From: Paenibacillus oleatilyticus
Lineage (GTDB): Bacteria; Bacillota; Bacilli; Paenibacillales; NBRC-103111
DNA length: 64,000 bases
Assembly: GCF_018998565.1 (NCBI RefSeq)
Contig: NZ_JAHNZO010000009.1
Span: 62,001 to 126,000 of the forward strand
Reading direction: 5' to 3'
The notes beneath the pieces were generated by a model, which was not told the DNA's origin, did not search any database, and saw nothing but the letters and a program-made list of their open reading frames with translations. Below, one piece after another: positions 1 through 10,471 of the stretch (positions are counted from its first letter, which is position 1; every line of letters starts with the position of its first letter). The position numbers were made by a program, and so were the translations under genes.

Positions 1-1
1 G

Positions 2-418
2 GAGAACCCTCGGATATTGGAGATGCAAGAGGACGGGACCGTGGTGGCGAAGGAAGAAGGAGAGACAACGGTGACGGTCACCTACTGCGGCATGGAGGCT
101 GCTCTTTCGATCCGTGTGGTCAAGGAATTGAAGGAGCGGGTTACCCTCGATTTAAGGGTTCATGTCCAGCCGCATACGCCGGACTCCGTCACGTTATACG
201 CTTGGTTTCCTTTAAGCAAGCAGCCGGATGCGCCTGTATATTCCGGGCGGCTTGAGCTTCCGCTTCATACCGAGTTTGTTTATCAAATCAGCAGGGCCGA
301 CGGCGTGACGGAAACGGATCAAGCCGGAAATCCGGTGGTGCGCCACTACCGGGCCGAGGCCGATTCGTGGTTGGAGCTGACCGTCGAACGCTGGTCTAAC
401 GACATCAGAGAGGATTAA
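2..418 (+). CDS. Partial protein with C-terminal Big-2-like (bacterial Ig) domain
   Basis: The 5' end lies outside the window; the frame is open from base 2. The first residues visible (motif DGTVVAKEEGETTVTV) match the end of a bacterial Ig-like group 2 domain, in which a 'G.V.A...G..TVT' pattern closes the beta sandwich. About 90 further residues follow that look beta-rich, with no membrane segment or cell-wall anchor. Such domains usually occur in surface or secreted proteins. The secreted protein downstream starts only 6 bases after the stop, so the two are probably co-transcribed. The function of the full protein cannot be judged from this fragment. Confidence 0.6.
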   Translation, partial: ENPRILEMQEDGTVVAKEEGETTVTVTYCGMEAALSIRVVKELKERVTLDLRVHVQPHTPDSVTLYAWFPLSKQPDAPVYSGRLELPLHTEFVYQISRADGVTETDQAGNPVVRHYRAEADSWLELTVERWSNDIRED

Positions 419-424
419 ATTATC

Positions 425-1006
425 ATGGTGAAAAAAATTATGCTCGGACTCGTCTGCGGTTCGATTGTGTTCACAGGGGCTGTCTTGATGAACGGGACCC
501 CGCATGCTGCACAAGATATCGACAATCCCGTGTCGATTGACAGCAATTATGTTGCAGAAACAGCCGGGGGGAACGAAAAATCCACTCCGAATAAAAGCGG
601 CTCGGAGCCTCAGCTACAGAAACTGCCGGTCACGCAAACAACTAACGGCGTTGAGGTTATCGTTCATTCCATCCGGCGGACCGTACAAACGACGGATTTC
701 GAAATTACGATCAAGAACGGGACCGCGAACGAAACCGTTACGGTTGACCCAACCCGTCTTACCGTACAGGCGAATCATTCGAACGCGGACAAGTCAAGCG
801 AAAAGGTCGGGGCTTCCCCAACCAATCCGGACTTTACCGGTGCGACGATCCTGCCCGGTAAAGAAAGGCACGGCTGGATCAGCGGCCAAGCTTTAACGGA
901 GAAAGAGCTGGAGAGTTTGATCGTGGAGCTTTCGTTGGATGGAAGCGAGCAGAGAGCTTTCTCGTTCGCCATCGACTGCAAAAATCTTAAGTTTCGTATG
1001 CTTTGA
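425..1006 (+). CDS. Secreted hypothetical protein
   Basis: 193 residues. The N-terminus MVKKIMLGLVCGSIVFTGAV followed by an HAA site looks like a signal peptide, so export is likely. A low-complexity Ser/Asn/Gly linker covers about residues 30-65. It is followed by a beta-rich domain (VIVHSIRRTVQTTDFEITIK, then a stretch ending in SLDGSEQRAFSFAI) that recalls small extracellular immunoglobulin-like domains of the DUF4352 kind, though I cannot assign it firmly. The gene follows the Big-2 protein gene closely and ends before a terminator. It has no catalytic motif that I can see. Role unknown, perhaps surface-associated. Confidence 0.6.
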   Translation: MVKKIMLGLVCGSIVFTGAVLMNGTPHAAQDIDNPVSIDSNYVAETAGGNEKSTPNKSGSEPQLQKLPVTQTTNGVEVIVHSIRRTVQTTDFEITIKNGTANETVTVDPTRLTVQANHSNADKSSEKVGASPTNPDFTGATILPGKERHGWISGQALTEKELESLIVELSLDGSEQRAFSFAIDCKNLKFRML

Positions 1007-1024
1007 GCGACTTACTGCACAACG

Positions 1025-1062
1025 AGCCGTGGCCCCGAATAGGTGCCGCGGCTTATTTTTTT
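1025..1062 (+). terminator. Rho-independent terminator
   Basis: Nine-base-pair stem AGCCGTGGC / GCCGCGGCT (one G-U pair) with an 11-base loop, followed by a T-rich run. It ends the two-gene unit upstream. Confidence 0.75.
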
Positions 1063-1113
1063 CATAGCCGGAAAAATACGGATAAATCGGCGCGTCATCG
1101 ATGCCTTGCGCTA

Positions 1114-1143
1114 TTGACACACTGCCAATTTCGAAGATATTAT
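1114..1143 (+). promoter_or_regulatory. Putative sigma-A promoter of methyltransferase gene
   Basis: TTGACA (1114-1119) and TATTAT (1138-1143) are separated by 18 bases, about 135 bases before the methyltransferase start. Confidence 0.5.
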
Positions 1144-1279
1144 AGATATAATAACTCTACAATCGATGACGAAAATTACTAAAACGGCGAAGTATGCTCT
1201 GCACCCATGCTGTTTTTTTGCATTATTAAAGACATACTGAGTCTTCGATGTCCAATATCTTATCCACAGGAGGTCGGGA

Positions 1280-1882
1280 ATGATGGGAAATGTATGGCAT
1301 GAGCGTTTTAATTCGGAGGAATATTATTATGGGGAAGAGCCTAACGTATTTATTCAACAACAAGCTTTTCGATTAGAACAATGTCCCAAAGTTATCGCGT
1401 TTGCAGAGGGCGAGGGCCGGAATGCCGTCTTTTTAGCAAAACGAAATCATGAAGTGACCGCCATTGACTATGCGGAGAGCGGCCTGCACAAAACGAAAAA
1501 ACTGGCCCGGAAGCATGGCGTGGACGTGCATACCCGAAAACTGGACCTGTTGGCAGAGGATGTGCCGAACGAGGAATATGATGCCGCCATCATGGTGTTC
1601 GGACATTTTCATAAAGACGATCAGGCCATGATTCTCAATAAAATGAAAAACGCCATAAAGCCTGAAGGCATTATGATGCTTGAGGTATACTCCAAGGATC
1701 AATTAAAGTACGGTACCGGCGGCCCCCCGGACCCGGATTTGCTCTACGACCCCCAAGAAATTCTTGCCTGGTGCGAAGGCCATGAGGTGGTCCATTTCTT
1801 CTATGGCGAGCAAGAACGGGTGGAAGGGAAGGCGCATACCGGTTTAGCGCATGTCATTCAACTTGTATTGAGAAAAAAATGA
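1280..1882 (+). CDS. SAM-dependent methyltransferase (TehB-like class I)
   Basis: 200 residues. Class I methyltransferase fold: the SAM-binding loop is [16 protein letters not shown] at about residues 38-53, followed by an acidic residue ending strand 2 (VTAIDYAESGL) and a motif-IV-like DAAIMVFGHF. This matches the small TehB/'tellurite resistance'-type methyltransferases common in Bacillota. The substrate cannot be read from sequence. Start chosen at the first of two adjacent ATGs, preceded by an AGGAGG ribosome site. The gene stands alone with its own promoter-like sequence and is followed by a hairpin that may double as an operator for the next gene. Confidence 0.85.
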   Translation: MMGNVWHERFNSEEYYYGEEPNVFIQQQAFRLEQCPKVIAFAEGEGRNAVFLAKRNHEVTAIDYAESGLHKTKKLARKHGVDVHTRKLDLLAEDVPNEEYDAAIMVFGHFHKDDQAMILNKMKNAIKPEGIMMLEVYSKDQLKYGTGGPPDPDLLYDPQEILAWCEGHEVVHFFYGEQERVEGKAHTGLAHVIQLVLRKK

Positions 1883-1922
1883 GAAATCCGTCAGGCACGC
1901 AGGTTGCCGCGGATGCCCCAAG

Positions 1923-1939
1923 TGTCCCATTTTGCATCA
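1923..1939. promoter_or_regulatory. Distal 17-bp inverted-repeat site upstream of acsA
   Basis: TGTCCCATTTTGCATCA, an imperfect TGTnnCA-nnn-TGnnACA-type inverted repeat. It resembles the three sites upstream of amiE. Its centre is 42 bp, four helical turns, from the proximal site at 1965-1981. Proposed binding site for the sigma-54 activator encoded at 4612-6891. Confidence 0.45.
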
Positions 1940-1962
1940 CTGTATCGGATCGAATCGGCGAA

Positions 1963-1990
1963 TGTGTCCCGAAATGGGACACATTTTTTT
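1963..1990 (+). terminator. Hairpin plus T-run after methyltransferase gene
   Basis: Stem TGTGTCCC / GGGACACA with a GAAAT loop, then seven Ts. It fits a rho-independent terminator, yet the same palindrome also forms the proposed activator site at 1965-1981. Confidence 0.65.
1965..1981. promoter_or_regulatory. Proximal 17-bp inverted-repeat site upstream of acsA
   Basis: TGTCCCGAAATGGGACA is a near-perfect palindrome about 50 bp upstream of the sigma-54 promoter. It overlaps the terminator hairpin. Confidence 0.45.
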
Positions 1991-2023
1991 GCGCGTTCCT
2001 TTCATTTCCCGCACTCCGACGGT

Positions 2024-2039
2024 TGGCACAATAATTGCT
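2024..2039 (+). promoter_or_regulatory. Sigma-54 (-24/-12) promoter of acsA-adk
   Basis: TGGCAC-AATAA-TTGCT matches the sigma-54 consensus TGGCAC-N5-TTGCW exactly. It lies 53 bases before the acsA ATG. The only sigma-54 activator in the window is encoded next to this operon. Confidence 0.85.
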
Positions 2040-2092
2040 TTACTTAGGCTCAGAAAGGCAATCAACTATTATCGATTGGGAGGGTCTACATC

Positions 2093-4517
<2,425 letters not shown>

Positions 4518-4541
4518 AGCGGGCAAGCCGCTTGTCGACGA

Positions 4542-4583
4542 CAAAAGGGGCAGATCCGCTGCACGAAGCGGGCCTGCCCTTTG
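4542..4583. terminator. Bidirectional terminator between adk and the activator gene
   Basis: AAAGGGGCAG ... CTGCCCTTT with an inner CCGCT / AGCGG stem. The genes on both sides converge here. Confidence 0.65.
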
Positions 4584-4611
4584 CTTTGTTCGCTCGTAAA
4601 CCGGTACCGGC

Positions 4612-6891
4612 TTACGGCGTCATTTGAAATTCCTTCAGCTTCCGGTAGAGCGTACTCCGCGTAATGCCAAGCACCTTAGACGCCTCGGTGATCGTCTTCG
4701 TTTCGCTCAGCACCTGCTCAATCATCCTTCGCTCGACTTGCTTGAGCGGCTCGGCCGCCCTCGGCTTTCTCTGATAATATCCTTTGAGCGCTCTCGGCAG
4801 ATGCTCTACCCGGATCGCAGCTCGTTCCCGTCCGGCCAGCAGGTAGGCGCGTTCCATCACATTTCGCAGTTCCCGGATATTGCCCGGCCACGGATATTGA
4901 ACCAAGGCTTGCAGCGCTTCGTCGCTGATGCTGTCCGCCCCGTCGCCGTGGACTGTCTGAAATTCGCGAAGAAATTCCCGGCTTAAATGCTCCACATCCT
5001 CCGGGCGCTCGCGAAGCGGAGGGATCGTGATTGACAAGACGTTCAGACGGTAAAACAGGTCCGACCGGAACGAGCCGCTGTAGGCGATTTCCTCTTGCAG
5101 ATTCCGGTTCGTCGCAGCAATAATCCTTACGTTGACCGCCCGTTCTTTATTTTCCCCCAGTCTCATAATCCGCTTCGACTCGATGGCTCTTAACAGGACG
5201 ACCTGAAGATCCAACGGCATGTCGCCGATCTCGTCGAGAAAAAGAGTTCCGTCGTTCGCGGCTTCGAATTTGCCGATGGCCCCGCCTTTTTTGGCGCCTG
5301 TGAACGCTCCTTCGATATAGCCGAACATCTCGCTCGCGATCAGCTCCCGGGGCAGCAGGCCGGTGTTAACGGCGACCAGCGGGCCGTTCTTCCGTTCGCT
5401 TTGCTGATGAATCGCCTGGACCAGCACTTCTTTTCCCGTTCCGGTCTCTCCGGTAATCAGCACGTTGGCGCACGATTGGGACGCCAGCTTGGCGACCTCC
5501 AGCTCCAACTGGTATTCGGGGTTCAAGGTCCGGATGCGGTCGAATTGATAAGGTGCCCCCGAAGAACGGACGCTAGGCTTCGGCTTGAGCAGAAGCATTT
5601 GCTGACCGGTTGTTCCGTAAGGATGCACCTCGAATGCGTGATGGATTTGCTGCAGCAGCGTCGGCGTGAGGAGCTGTCCTTCCGTTAACCGGGTCAGCTC
5701 TTCCGCTTTTTTGCTCATGTACACAATATGCTGCCGCTCCGATAGAACGACGATCGCTTCATCACTGATCCGGCCCCACGACTCCAGAATGATTTCATTC
5801 AGTTGGCCGGGCTCCCGGCTTTTTTCTTTAAACGGCTTCGGGGCAATATTGCGCTGCGAGTCCCAAACAATTTCGAATTGCCCGTCCGGCATCGCTCTTC
5901 CGATCTTTACCGGTCTGGACAAATGGTGGTGGTCGCCTTCGACGAGCACCGTCCCGCAAGCGGTTTCAAGCTTCTTGTCGCTCAGGTGGTAAAAGACGTC
6001 CCGGTAATCCAGGCTCCCGGTTTCATGAATGCTGTCCAAGATCATTTTCGTGCCCAGATAAGTGTTGAACATGACCGACGAAATCACCTGCTGCGCGCCG
6101 AAGCGTTCGTGAAACGCGCTGACGAAATGCAGATTAGGCTCATTCTGAAGCGATTGAAAATAGCTGGCCGAGCCGTAATGCCCCGTTCCGTAGCCGGCGC
6201 CCATGGCCGCAATTTCCGTTTCCTTCGTGATCGGACTGAAGATGGGCAGGTGATCCGGATTCAAGCCCATTCGCCGGTACGCGCGATAGAACGGGATGAC
6301 GCTCTGCCCGACGAGCGTTGTAAAGATGGCGTCGGGCCGCTTCACAATGATGTCTTCCAGCACGTCGTAGAAGGTCTGATGACCGAACGGCACATAGGCT
6401 TCGCCGACGACCGAGCCGTTTTTTTCCGCGAGATACGTGCGGACCTGCTGGTTCGTTTCTCGGGGATAAATGTAATCCGTGCCGATGCAGTAGACAGTCT
6501 TCCCGAAGTGCTCGGTCAAGTAATCGAGTAGCACATGAACCTGCTGGTTAGGCACCTCCCCGGTATAAAAGACGTTGGAATGGCATTCCCGTCCCTCATA
6601 CAACGTCGGGTAGACCAGCAGGCAGCCGTATTTCTCCAGCACGGGAAGAATCGCTTTCCGGCAAGCCGAAGTATAACAGCCGATGAACACTTTCACGCCG
6701 TCTTTTGCAAGCGCTTCCGCTTCTTTCGCGCTTTTGGCCGGGTCCGAGCAAATATCCCGTACGATCGCTTCCACGTTCATTCCGTTTTGGTTAAAATGCT
6801 CGATGGCCAGGATGGCCGCATCGCATTGTCCTCGTTCCGTCAGGGCGGTCGTGCCAGTTAATGAAAACAATAAACCGACTCTGGTATTCAT
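4612..6891 (-). CDS. AmiC-like sensor fused to a sigma-54-dependent activator
   Basis: 759 residues, apparently cytoplasmic (no signal peptide). Residues 1-365 form a periplasmic-binding-protein fold of the AmiC/UrtA type (VGLLFSLTGTTALTERGQCD; FIGCYTSACRKAILPVLEKY). About 370-440 is PAS-like. The AAA+ domain follows, with Walker A GETGTGKE (about 480), the sigma-54-contacting loop EGAFTGA (about 527) and Walker B GTLFLDEIGD. The last 40 residues are a Fis-type helix-turn-helix (TEASKVLGITRSTLYRKLKE). In Pseudomonas, AmiC senses amides and releases the antiterminator AmiR. Here sensing and activation sit in one chain, so amide binding probably controls the ATPase directly. It is transcribed divergently from amiE and convergently with adk. 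Confidence 0.88.
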   Translation of the reverse strand: MNTRVGLLFSLTGTTALTERGQCDAAILAIEHFNQNGMNVEAIVRDICSDPAKSAKEAEALAKDGVKVFIGCYTSACRKAILPVLEKYGCLLVYPTLYEGRECHSNVFYTGEVPNQQVHVLLDYLTEHFGKTVYCIGTDYIYPRETNQQVRTYLAEKNGSVVGEAYVPFGHQTFYDVLEDIIVKRPDAIFTTLVGQSVIPFYRAYRRMGLNPDHLPIFSPITKETEIAAMGAGYGTGHYGSASYFQSLQNEPNLHFVSAFHERFGAQQVISSVMFNTYLGTKMILDSIHETGSLDYRDVFYHLSDKKLETACGTVLVEGDHHHLSRPVKIGRAMPDGQFEIVWDSQRNIAPKPFKEKSREPGQLNEIILESWGRISDEAIVVLSERQHIVYMSKKAEELTRLTEGQLLTPTLLQQIHHAFEVHPYGTTGQQMLLLKPKPSVRSSGAPYQFDRIRTLNPEYQLELEVAKLASQSCANVLITGETGTGKEVLVQAIHQQSERKNGPLVAVNTGLLPRELIASEMFGYIEGAFTGAKKGGAIGKFEAANDGTLFLDEIGDMPLDLQVVLLRAIESKRIMRLGENKERAVNVRIIAATNRNLQEEIAYSGSFRSDLFYRLNVLSITIPPLRERPEDVEHLSREFLREFQTVHGDGADSISDEALQALVQYPWPGNIRELRNVMERAYLLAGRERAAIRVEHLPRALKGYYQRKPRAAEPLKQVERRMIEQVLSETKTITEASKVLGITRSTLYRKLKEFQMTP

Positions 6892-6926
6892 CGAACTCCG
6901 CCTCTCCTTGGTAGGTTTGTGTCTTT

Positions 6927-6954
6927 ATTATAACAAAAATCGAACCGTTTGAAA
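6927..6954 (-). promoter_or_regulatory. Putative sigma-A promoter of the activator gene
   Basis: On the minus strand, TATAAT (6927-6932) with a weak TTTCAA (6949-6954) 16 bases upstream. The start codon is about 30 bases downstream. Constitutive expression of the activator would be expected. Confidence 0.45.
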
Positions 6955-6983
6955 TTGGGGGTTGACTTTTTTCTTATGGCTCG

Positions 6984-7018
6984 TGTGTAAAAATAAGACA
7001 GTGTATCATTTTGCGACA
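6984..7018. promoter_or_regulatory. Two adjacent 17-bp inverted-repeat activator sites
   Basis: TGTGTAAAAATAAGACA (6984-7000) and TGTATCATTTTGCGACA (7002-7018). Each half matches TGTnTnA / TnAnACA at about five of seven positions. Centres are 18 bp apart and lie 130-150 bp upstream of the sigma-54 promoter, the usual range for enhancer-like sites. Confidence 0.55.
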
Positions 7019-7072
7019 GTCACTGGTCTGTGGATGGTTTTAACGCTTTCTGCACAGGAACGGGGCTGTGAT

Positions 7073-7089
7073 TGTATCAAATTAAGACA
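7073..7089. promoter_or_regulatory. Third 17-bp inverted-repeat activator site
   Basis: TGTATCAAATTAAGACA, same pattern as the two upstream sites, 60 bp before the sigma-54 promoter of amiE. Confidence 0.5.
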
Positions 7090-7140
7090 ATCGGCGGCGT
7101 GTTTTGTAAGCGGTTTCTTTTATCTGGCGGTAAATTTCAT

Positions 7141-7156
7141 TGGCACGGATTTTGCT
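7141..7156 (+). promoter_or_regulatory. Sigma-54 (-24/-12) promoter of amiEBS
   Basis: TGGCAC-GGATT-TTGCT, an exact consensus match, 77 bases before the amiE ATG. It completes the otherwise gene-free stretch 6892-7232, which also holds the activator sites. Confidence 0.87.
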
Positions 7157-7232
7157 TTAATCCCGGTTAAGTCGGTCGGACGATGAGATATTTGTCCCGG
7201 CTGATGCAAAACACACCAAGGAGGGGTTTTCG

Positions 7233-8279
7233 ATGAGACATGGAGACATTTCCAGCAGTCAGGACACAGTAGGGGTGGCAGTGGTGAACTATAAGATGCC
7301 GCGCCTGCATACCCGGGCGGAGGTTCTGGACAACTGCCGCAGGATCGCCGATATGATCGTTGGGATGAAGCAGGGATTGCCCGGCATGGACCTCGTTGTT
7401 TTTCCGGAATACAGCACCCACGGCATTATGTACGACGAGCAGGAAATGTATGAAACCGCTTCCTCCATTCCGGGAGAAGAAACCGCCATCTTCGCCGAGG
7501 CTTGCCGGAAGGCCAACACGTGGGGCGTGTTTTCCTTGACCGGGGAACGGCACGAGGCTCATCCGAACAAAGCTCCGTACAACACCTTGATTCTCATGAA
7601 CAATAAAGGGGACATCGTTCAAAAATACAGAAAAATCATCCCGTGGTGCCCGATCGAAGGCTGGTATCCCGGCGACTGTACGTATGTCGCGGAAGGGCCC
7701 AAGGGGCTCAAAATCAGCCTTATCGTCTGTGACGACGGCAACTATCCCGAAATATGGCGCGACTGTGCGATGAAGGGAGCCGAGCTGATCGTGCGCTGCC
7801 AAGGCTATATGTACCCGTCGAAGGACCAGCAAATCATCATGGCGAAAGCGATGGCCTGGACCAACAATACGTATGTGGCCGTAGCCAATGCGGCCGGCTT
7901 CGACGGCGTTTATTCTTATTTCGGCCACTCCTCGATCATCGGCTTTGACGGGCGCACGCTTGGGGAATGCGGCACGGAGGAAAACGGCATCCAGTACGCC
8001 GAGCTGTCGGTTTCGCTAATCCGCGATTTCCGCAAAAACGCCCAATCCCAGAACCATCTGTTCAAGCTGCTTCATCGCGGCTACACGGGACTCATTCATT
8101 CCGGGGACGGCGACAAAGGAATTGCGGAATGTCCGTTTGACTTTTACCGTACCTGGGTGCTGGATGCCGAGAAGGCGAGGGAAAACGTAGAGAAGATCAC
8201 CCGGTCGACCGTCGGAACCGCCGAATGCCCAATCGAGGGAATTCCTCACGAGGGCAAGCAAAAGGCGGCTGGAGGCTGA
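7233..8279 (+). CDS. amiE: Aliphatic amidase
   Basis: 348 residues, nitrilase superfamily. It hydrolyses short-chain amides such as acetamide to the acid and ammonia. The start MRHGDISSS and overall length match AmiE. The triad known from Pseudomonas AmiE falls at the same numbers: Glu59 (FPEYS), Lys134 (YRKIIPW) and Cys166 (IVCDDG). This separates it from formamidase AmiF only by close similarity, so formamide use remains possible. First gene of an operon with amiB (1 base gap) and amiS, driven by the sigma-54 promoter at 7141. Ammonia goes to nitrogen metabolism; acetate can go to acsA. Confidence 0.93.
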   Translation: MRHGDISSSQDTVGVAVVNYKMPRLHTRAEVLDNCRRIADMIVGMKQGLPGMDLVVFPEYSTHGIMYDEQEMYETASSIPGEETAIFAEACRKANTWGVFSLTGERHEAHPNKAPYNTLILMNNKGDIVQKYRKIIPWCPIEGWYPGDCTYVAEGPKGLKISLIVCDDGNYPEIWRDCAMKGAELIVRCQGYMYPSKDQQIIMAKAMAWTNNTYVAVANAAGFDGVYSYFGHSSIIGFDGRTLGECGTEENGIQYAELSVSLIRDFRKNAQSQNHLFKLLHRGYTGLIHSGDGDKGIAECPFDFYRTWVLDAEKARENVEKITRSTVGTAECPIEGIPHEGKQKAAGG

Positions 8280-8280
8280 C

Positions 8281-9414
8281 ATGACGTTCATCGCGGAGAA
8301 GCTGAAAACGATCCATCAGCGCCAGGAACAGGCTACCGAAGAAGAGGAGGACCGCTCTTCTTCTCCCCGGACCGTGACCCGGTTTCGTTTTGACGTCGAT
8401 CGCGTTATGCAGCAGGTCCGGTCGAAAATTTTCGGGCAAGACGAAGTCGTCGGACGGTTGGAGGAGATGCTGAGGGTCGTCTGGTCCGACATTTCGGAGC
8501 CGAACCGGCCTTTGTACGTGGCGTTATTTTTGGGACCGACGGGGGTAGGGAAGACCGAAACGGTGAGAGCGTTGGCGGAAGCGATTCACGGCAGCGCCGA
8601 GGCCTTTTGCCGGATCGATATGAATACGCTGGCCCAGGAGCATTATGCCGCCGCGTTGACCGGAGCGCCTCCCGGTTACGTAGGAAGCAAGGAAGGCACG
8701 TCGCTCTTCGATACGCAGCGCATCGAGGGCTCTTACGGCAAACCCGGCATCGTGCTGTTCGATGAGCTGGAGAAAGCGAACGACCAAGTGATCTATTCGC
8801 TGCTGGGTGTGCTGGACAACGGGATGATGGTCTTGTCGTCAGGAGAGAAAACGATCAATTTCCGCAACAGTATTATTTTTATGACCAGTAATTTGGGGGC
8901 ACAGGACATCACGGAATTTGCCGACGGGAGCATGAAGGCTTTCTGGAAAAAACTTGGATGGTATGCGCAGCCCCGCCATTGGGGGGCTTCCGAACGCGAG
9001 CTTCTGCGGACTATCGTACAAAAAAAGTCGGAGCGCCGGTTATCGCCCGAATTTATCAACCGCATCGACGATATCTATGTATTTAACTGGCTACGGCGCG
9101 ACGGGCTCGGACCGATCCTGGATTCGCTGCTGGATTCGCTCAACCGCCGGGTCCTGAAGCATCGCTGCATGGTGCTCCTCGACCCGTCCGCCAAGGAGGT
9201 CATAGCCTCTCTGGGATTCGACAAGCAGTATGGCGCGCGCTCGCTGAAAAGAGCCGTCAGAACCTGCATCGAAATCCCGCTGGCCGGGCTGCTCGGAAAC
9301 CGGCGGCAGGATGATCCGTTCGTGACATATTACGTGCGGGGGAGACGTAAAGGGCTGGCGTGGTACGAAGACGACGAACGGCTGGTATACGAATCTCAGG
9401 AGGTGACAAGATGA
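8281..9414 (+). CDS. amiB: AmiB-like Clp/AAA+ ATPase
   Basis: 377 residues, a single AAA+ domain of the ClpA/B C-terminal type. Walker A GPTGVGKT (85-92), Walker B IVLFDELEKA, sensor 1 FMTSNLGA, and a C-terminal D2-small domain ending in YGARSLKRAVR. It lacks a second ATPase ring and the ClpP-binding loop. In the Pseudomonas amidase operon the gene after amiE, amiB, encodes just such an ATPase of about 370 residues, thought to act as a chaperone for the amidase or transporter. Its gene starts one base after amiE and overlaps amiS by four bases (ATGA), indicating translational coupling. Exact function is not established. Confidence 0.85.
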   Translation: MTFIAEKLKTIHQRQEQATEEEEDRSSSPRTVTRFRFDVDRVMQQVRSKIFGQDEVVGRLEEMLRVVWSDISEPNRPLYVALFLGPTGVGKTETVRALAEAIHGSAEAFCRIDMNTLAQEHYAAALTGAPPGYVGSKEGTSLFDTQRIEGSYGKPGIVLFDELEKANDQVIYSLLGVLDNGMMVLSSGEKTINFRNSIIFMTSNLGAQDITEFADGSMKAFWKKLGWYAQPRHWGASERELLRTIVQKKSERRLSPEFINRIDDIYVFNWLRRDGLGPILDSLLDSLNRRVLKHRCMVLLDPSAKEVIASLGFDKQYGARSLKRAVRTCIEIPLAGLLGNRRQDDPFVTYYVRGRRKGLAWYEDDERLVYESQEVTR

Positions 9415-10025
9415 GCGCCGTTGGTCTGCTGTATGTCGGCGCGGTACTGTTTCTGAACGGCTTGATGCTGCTCGGCCGCATAGATGGCAAGAGCGCAGGC
9501 GTGTTCAACCTGTTTATCGGAGCCATGCAGGTGATTACCCCGTTTTATATGATCTTTACTTCAGGGGGAGACGCATGGACGATATTTCAGGCGTCCGGTA
9601 TTTTTCTGTTTGGTCTTACCTATTTATATGTAGGAATTACGAACTTGTTAGGCGTGGATGCGAGCGGCGTCGGTTGGTATTCGTTATGGGTCGCCGTTCT
9701 TGCCGTCGGCTATGCGGCCATCAATTTTCTTCACTTTCACGATGAAAAGTTCGGCATCATCTGGCTCATGTGGTCGTTCCTGTGGACCTTGTTTTTTGTT
9801 CTGCTGGCGCTCAAGCGCAATATTGGCGCATTTGTCGGTTGGGTGACGCTTATTCAAGCGTGGGTGACGGCGACGATTCCCGCTTTTCTTATCCTCATCG
9901 GCGAATGGGAGCGCATCGGCGCGGGCGTCACGGAAGCGGCAGCGGGCCTTACCGTGGTTGCCTATGGGATTGCGTATGCGCTGACCCGGTGGAAAGCCCC
10001 GCGCGGGGTAGAGGTGTCGCCATAA
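9411..10025 (+). CDS. amiS: AmiS/UreI family amide or urea channel
   Basis: 204 residues with six evident membrane segments and short loops, as in AmiS/UreI acid-activated or amide channels. The start MSAVGLLYVGAVLFLNGLML and the later TPFYMIF and FLFGLTYLYVGI segments are typical. It should let acetamide or urea cross the membrane passively. The ATG at 9411 was chosen over an upstream in-frame start because it sits 6 bases after AGGAGGTG and overlaps the amiB stop. UreI of urease clusters belongs to the same family, but no urease genes are here and the amidase context favours AmiS. Confidence 0.88.
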   Translation: MSAVGLLYVGAVLFLNGLMLLGRIDGKSAGVFNLFIGAMQVITPFYMIFTSGGDAWTIFQASGIFLFGLTYLYVGITNLLGVDASGVGWYSLWVAVLAVGYAAINFLHFHDEKFGIIWLMWSFLWTLFFVLLALKRNIGAFVGWVTLIQAWVTATIPAFLILIGEWERIGAGVTEAAAGLTVVAYGIAYALTRWKAPRGVEVSP

Positions 10026-10096
10026 GGTGAAAAATTGGAGTCCATCGTCCGATATATATACTACATTGAAACGGATTCGGCAGGACTGTGAGGATA

Positions 10097-10312
10097 ATGA
10101 ACTACAAATCTTTTTTTTACATTTTTCTTGTGATTGTAATCGTGTTATTTCTAGTGATGGCTAGCAAGCAGATAAATGCTTTGTTCGTTCTATTGTACTT
10201 TGGGGTGCTGTTCGTTTTCTCCAAGTTTATTCAGGGCAAGGCCGCCAATCTGTGGATTATGGTTTTAAACTTGGTTGTACTATGTTATCTTCTTTATTTC
10301 AAAATAAGTTAG
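10097..10312 (+). CDS. Small membrane protein
   Basis: 71 residues, almost entirely hydrophobic, with two or three membrane segments (SFFYIFLVIVIVLFLVMAS; ALFVLLYFGVLFVF; LWIMVLNLVVLCYLLYF). No conserved residues suggest a function. The ATG at 10097 follows GTGAGG at a short distance; an upstream GTG at 10088 is possible but has a poorer ribosome site. A terminator follows directly. It lies 70 bases after amiS and could be read through from that operon, though its base composition is much more AT-rich than amiS. Not recognised. Confidence 0.55.
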   Translation: MNYKSFFYIFLVIVIVLFLVMASKQINALFVLLYFGVLFVFSKFIQGKAANLWIMVLNLVVLCYLLYFKIS

Positions 10313-10322
10313 TTCGAATTAT

Positions 10323-10359
10323 GAAGCCGCGGCGTATTGCTGCTGGGGCTTCTTTTTTT
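10323..10359 (+). terminator. Rho-independent terminator
   Basis: GAAGCC-GCGGC ... GCTGC-TGG-GGCTTC hairpin followed by seven Ts. It ends the small membrane protein transcript, and possibly the amide operon. Confidence 0.75.
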
Positions 10360-10471
10360 ACCACTTTATTGGCATTCGCTCTAAAGATTTCTAGTTGTCA
10401 AGCCGATATACAAGCTGAATCCTTTCTATAGGATGTGTCAGGTTACTACCAGCTTGGAGGCTTAGGAAAAA

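Noticed and set aside
9411..10025. UreI of a urease system
   Set aside because: No urease structural or accessory genes are present, and the gene overlaps amiB in an amidase operon, so AmiS is preferred.
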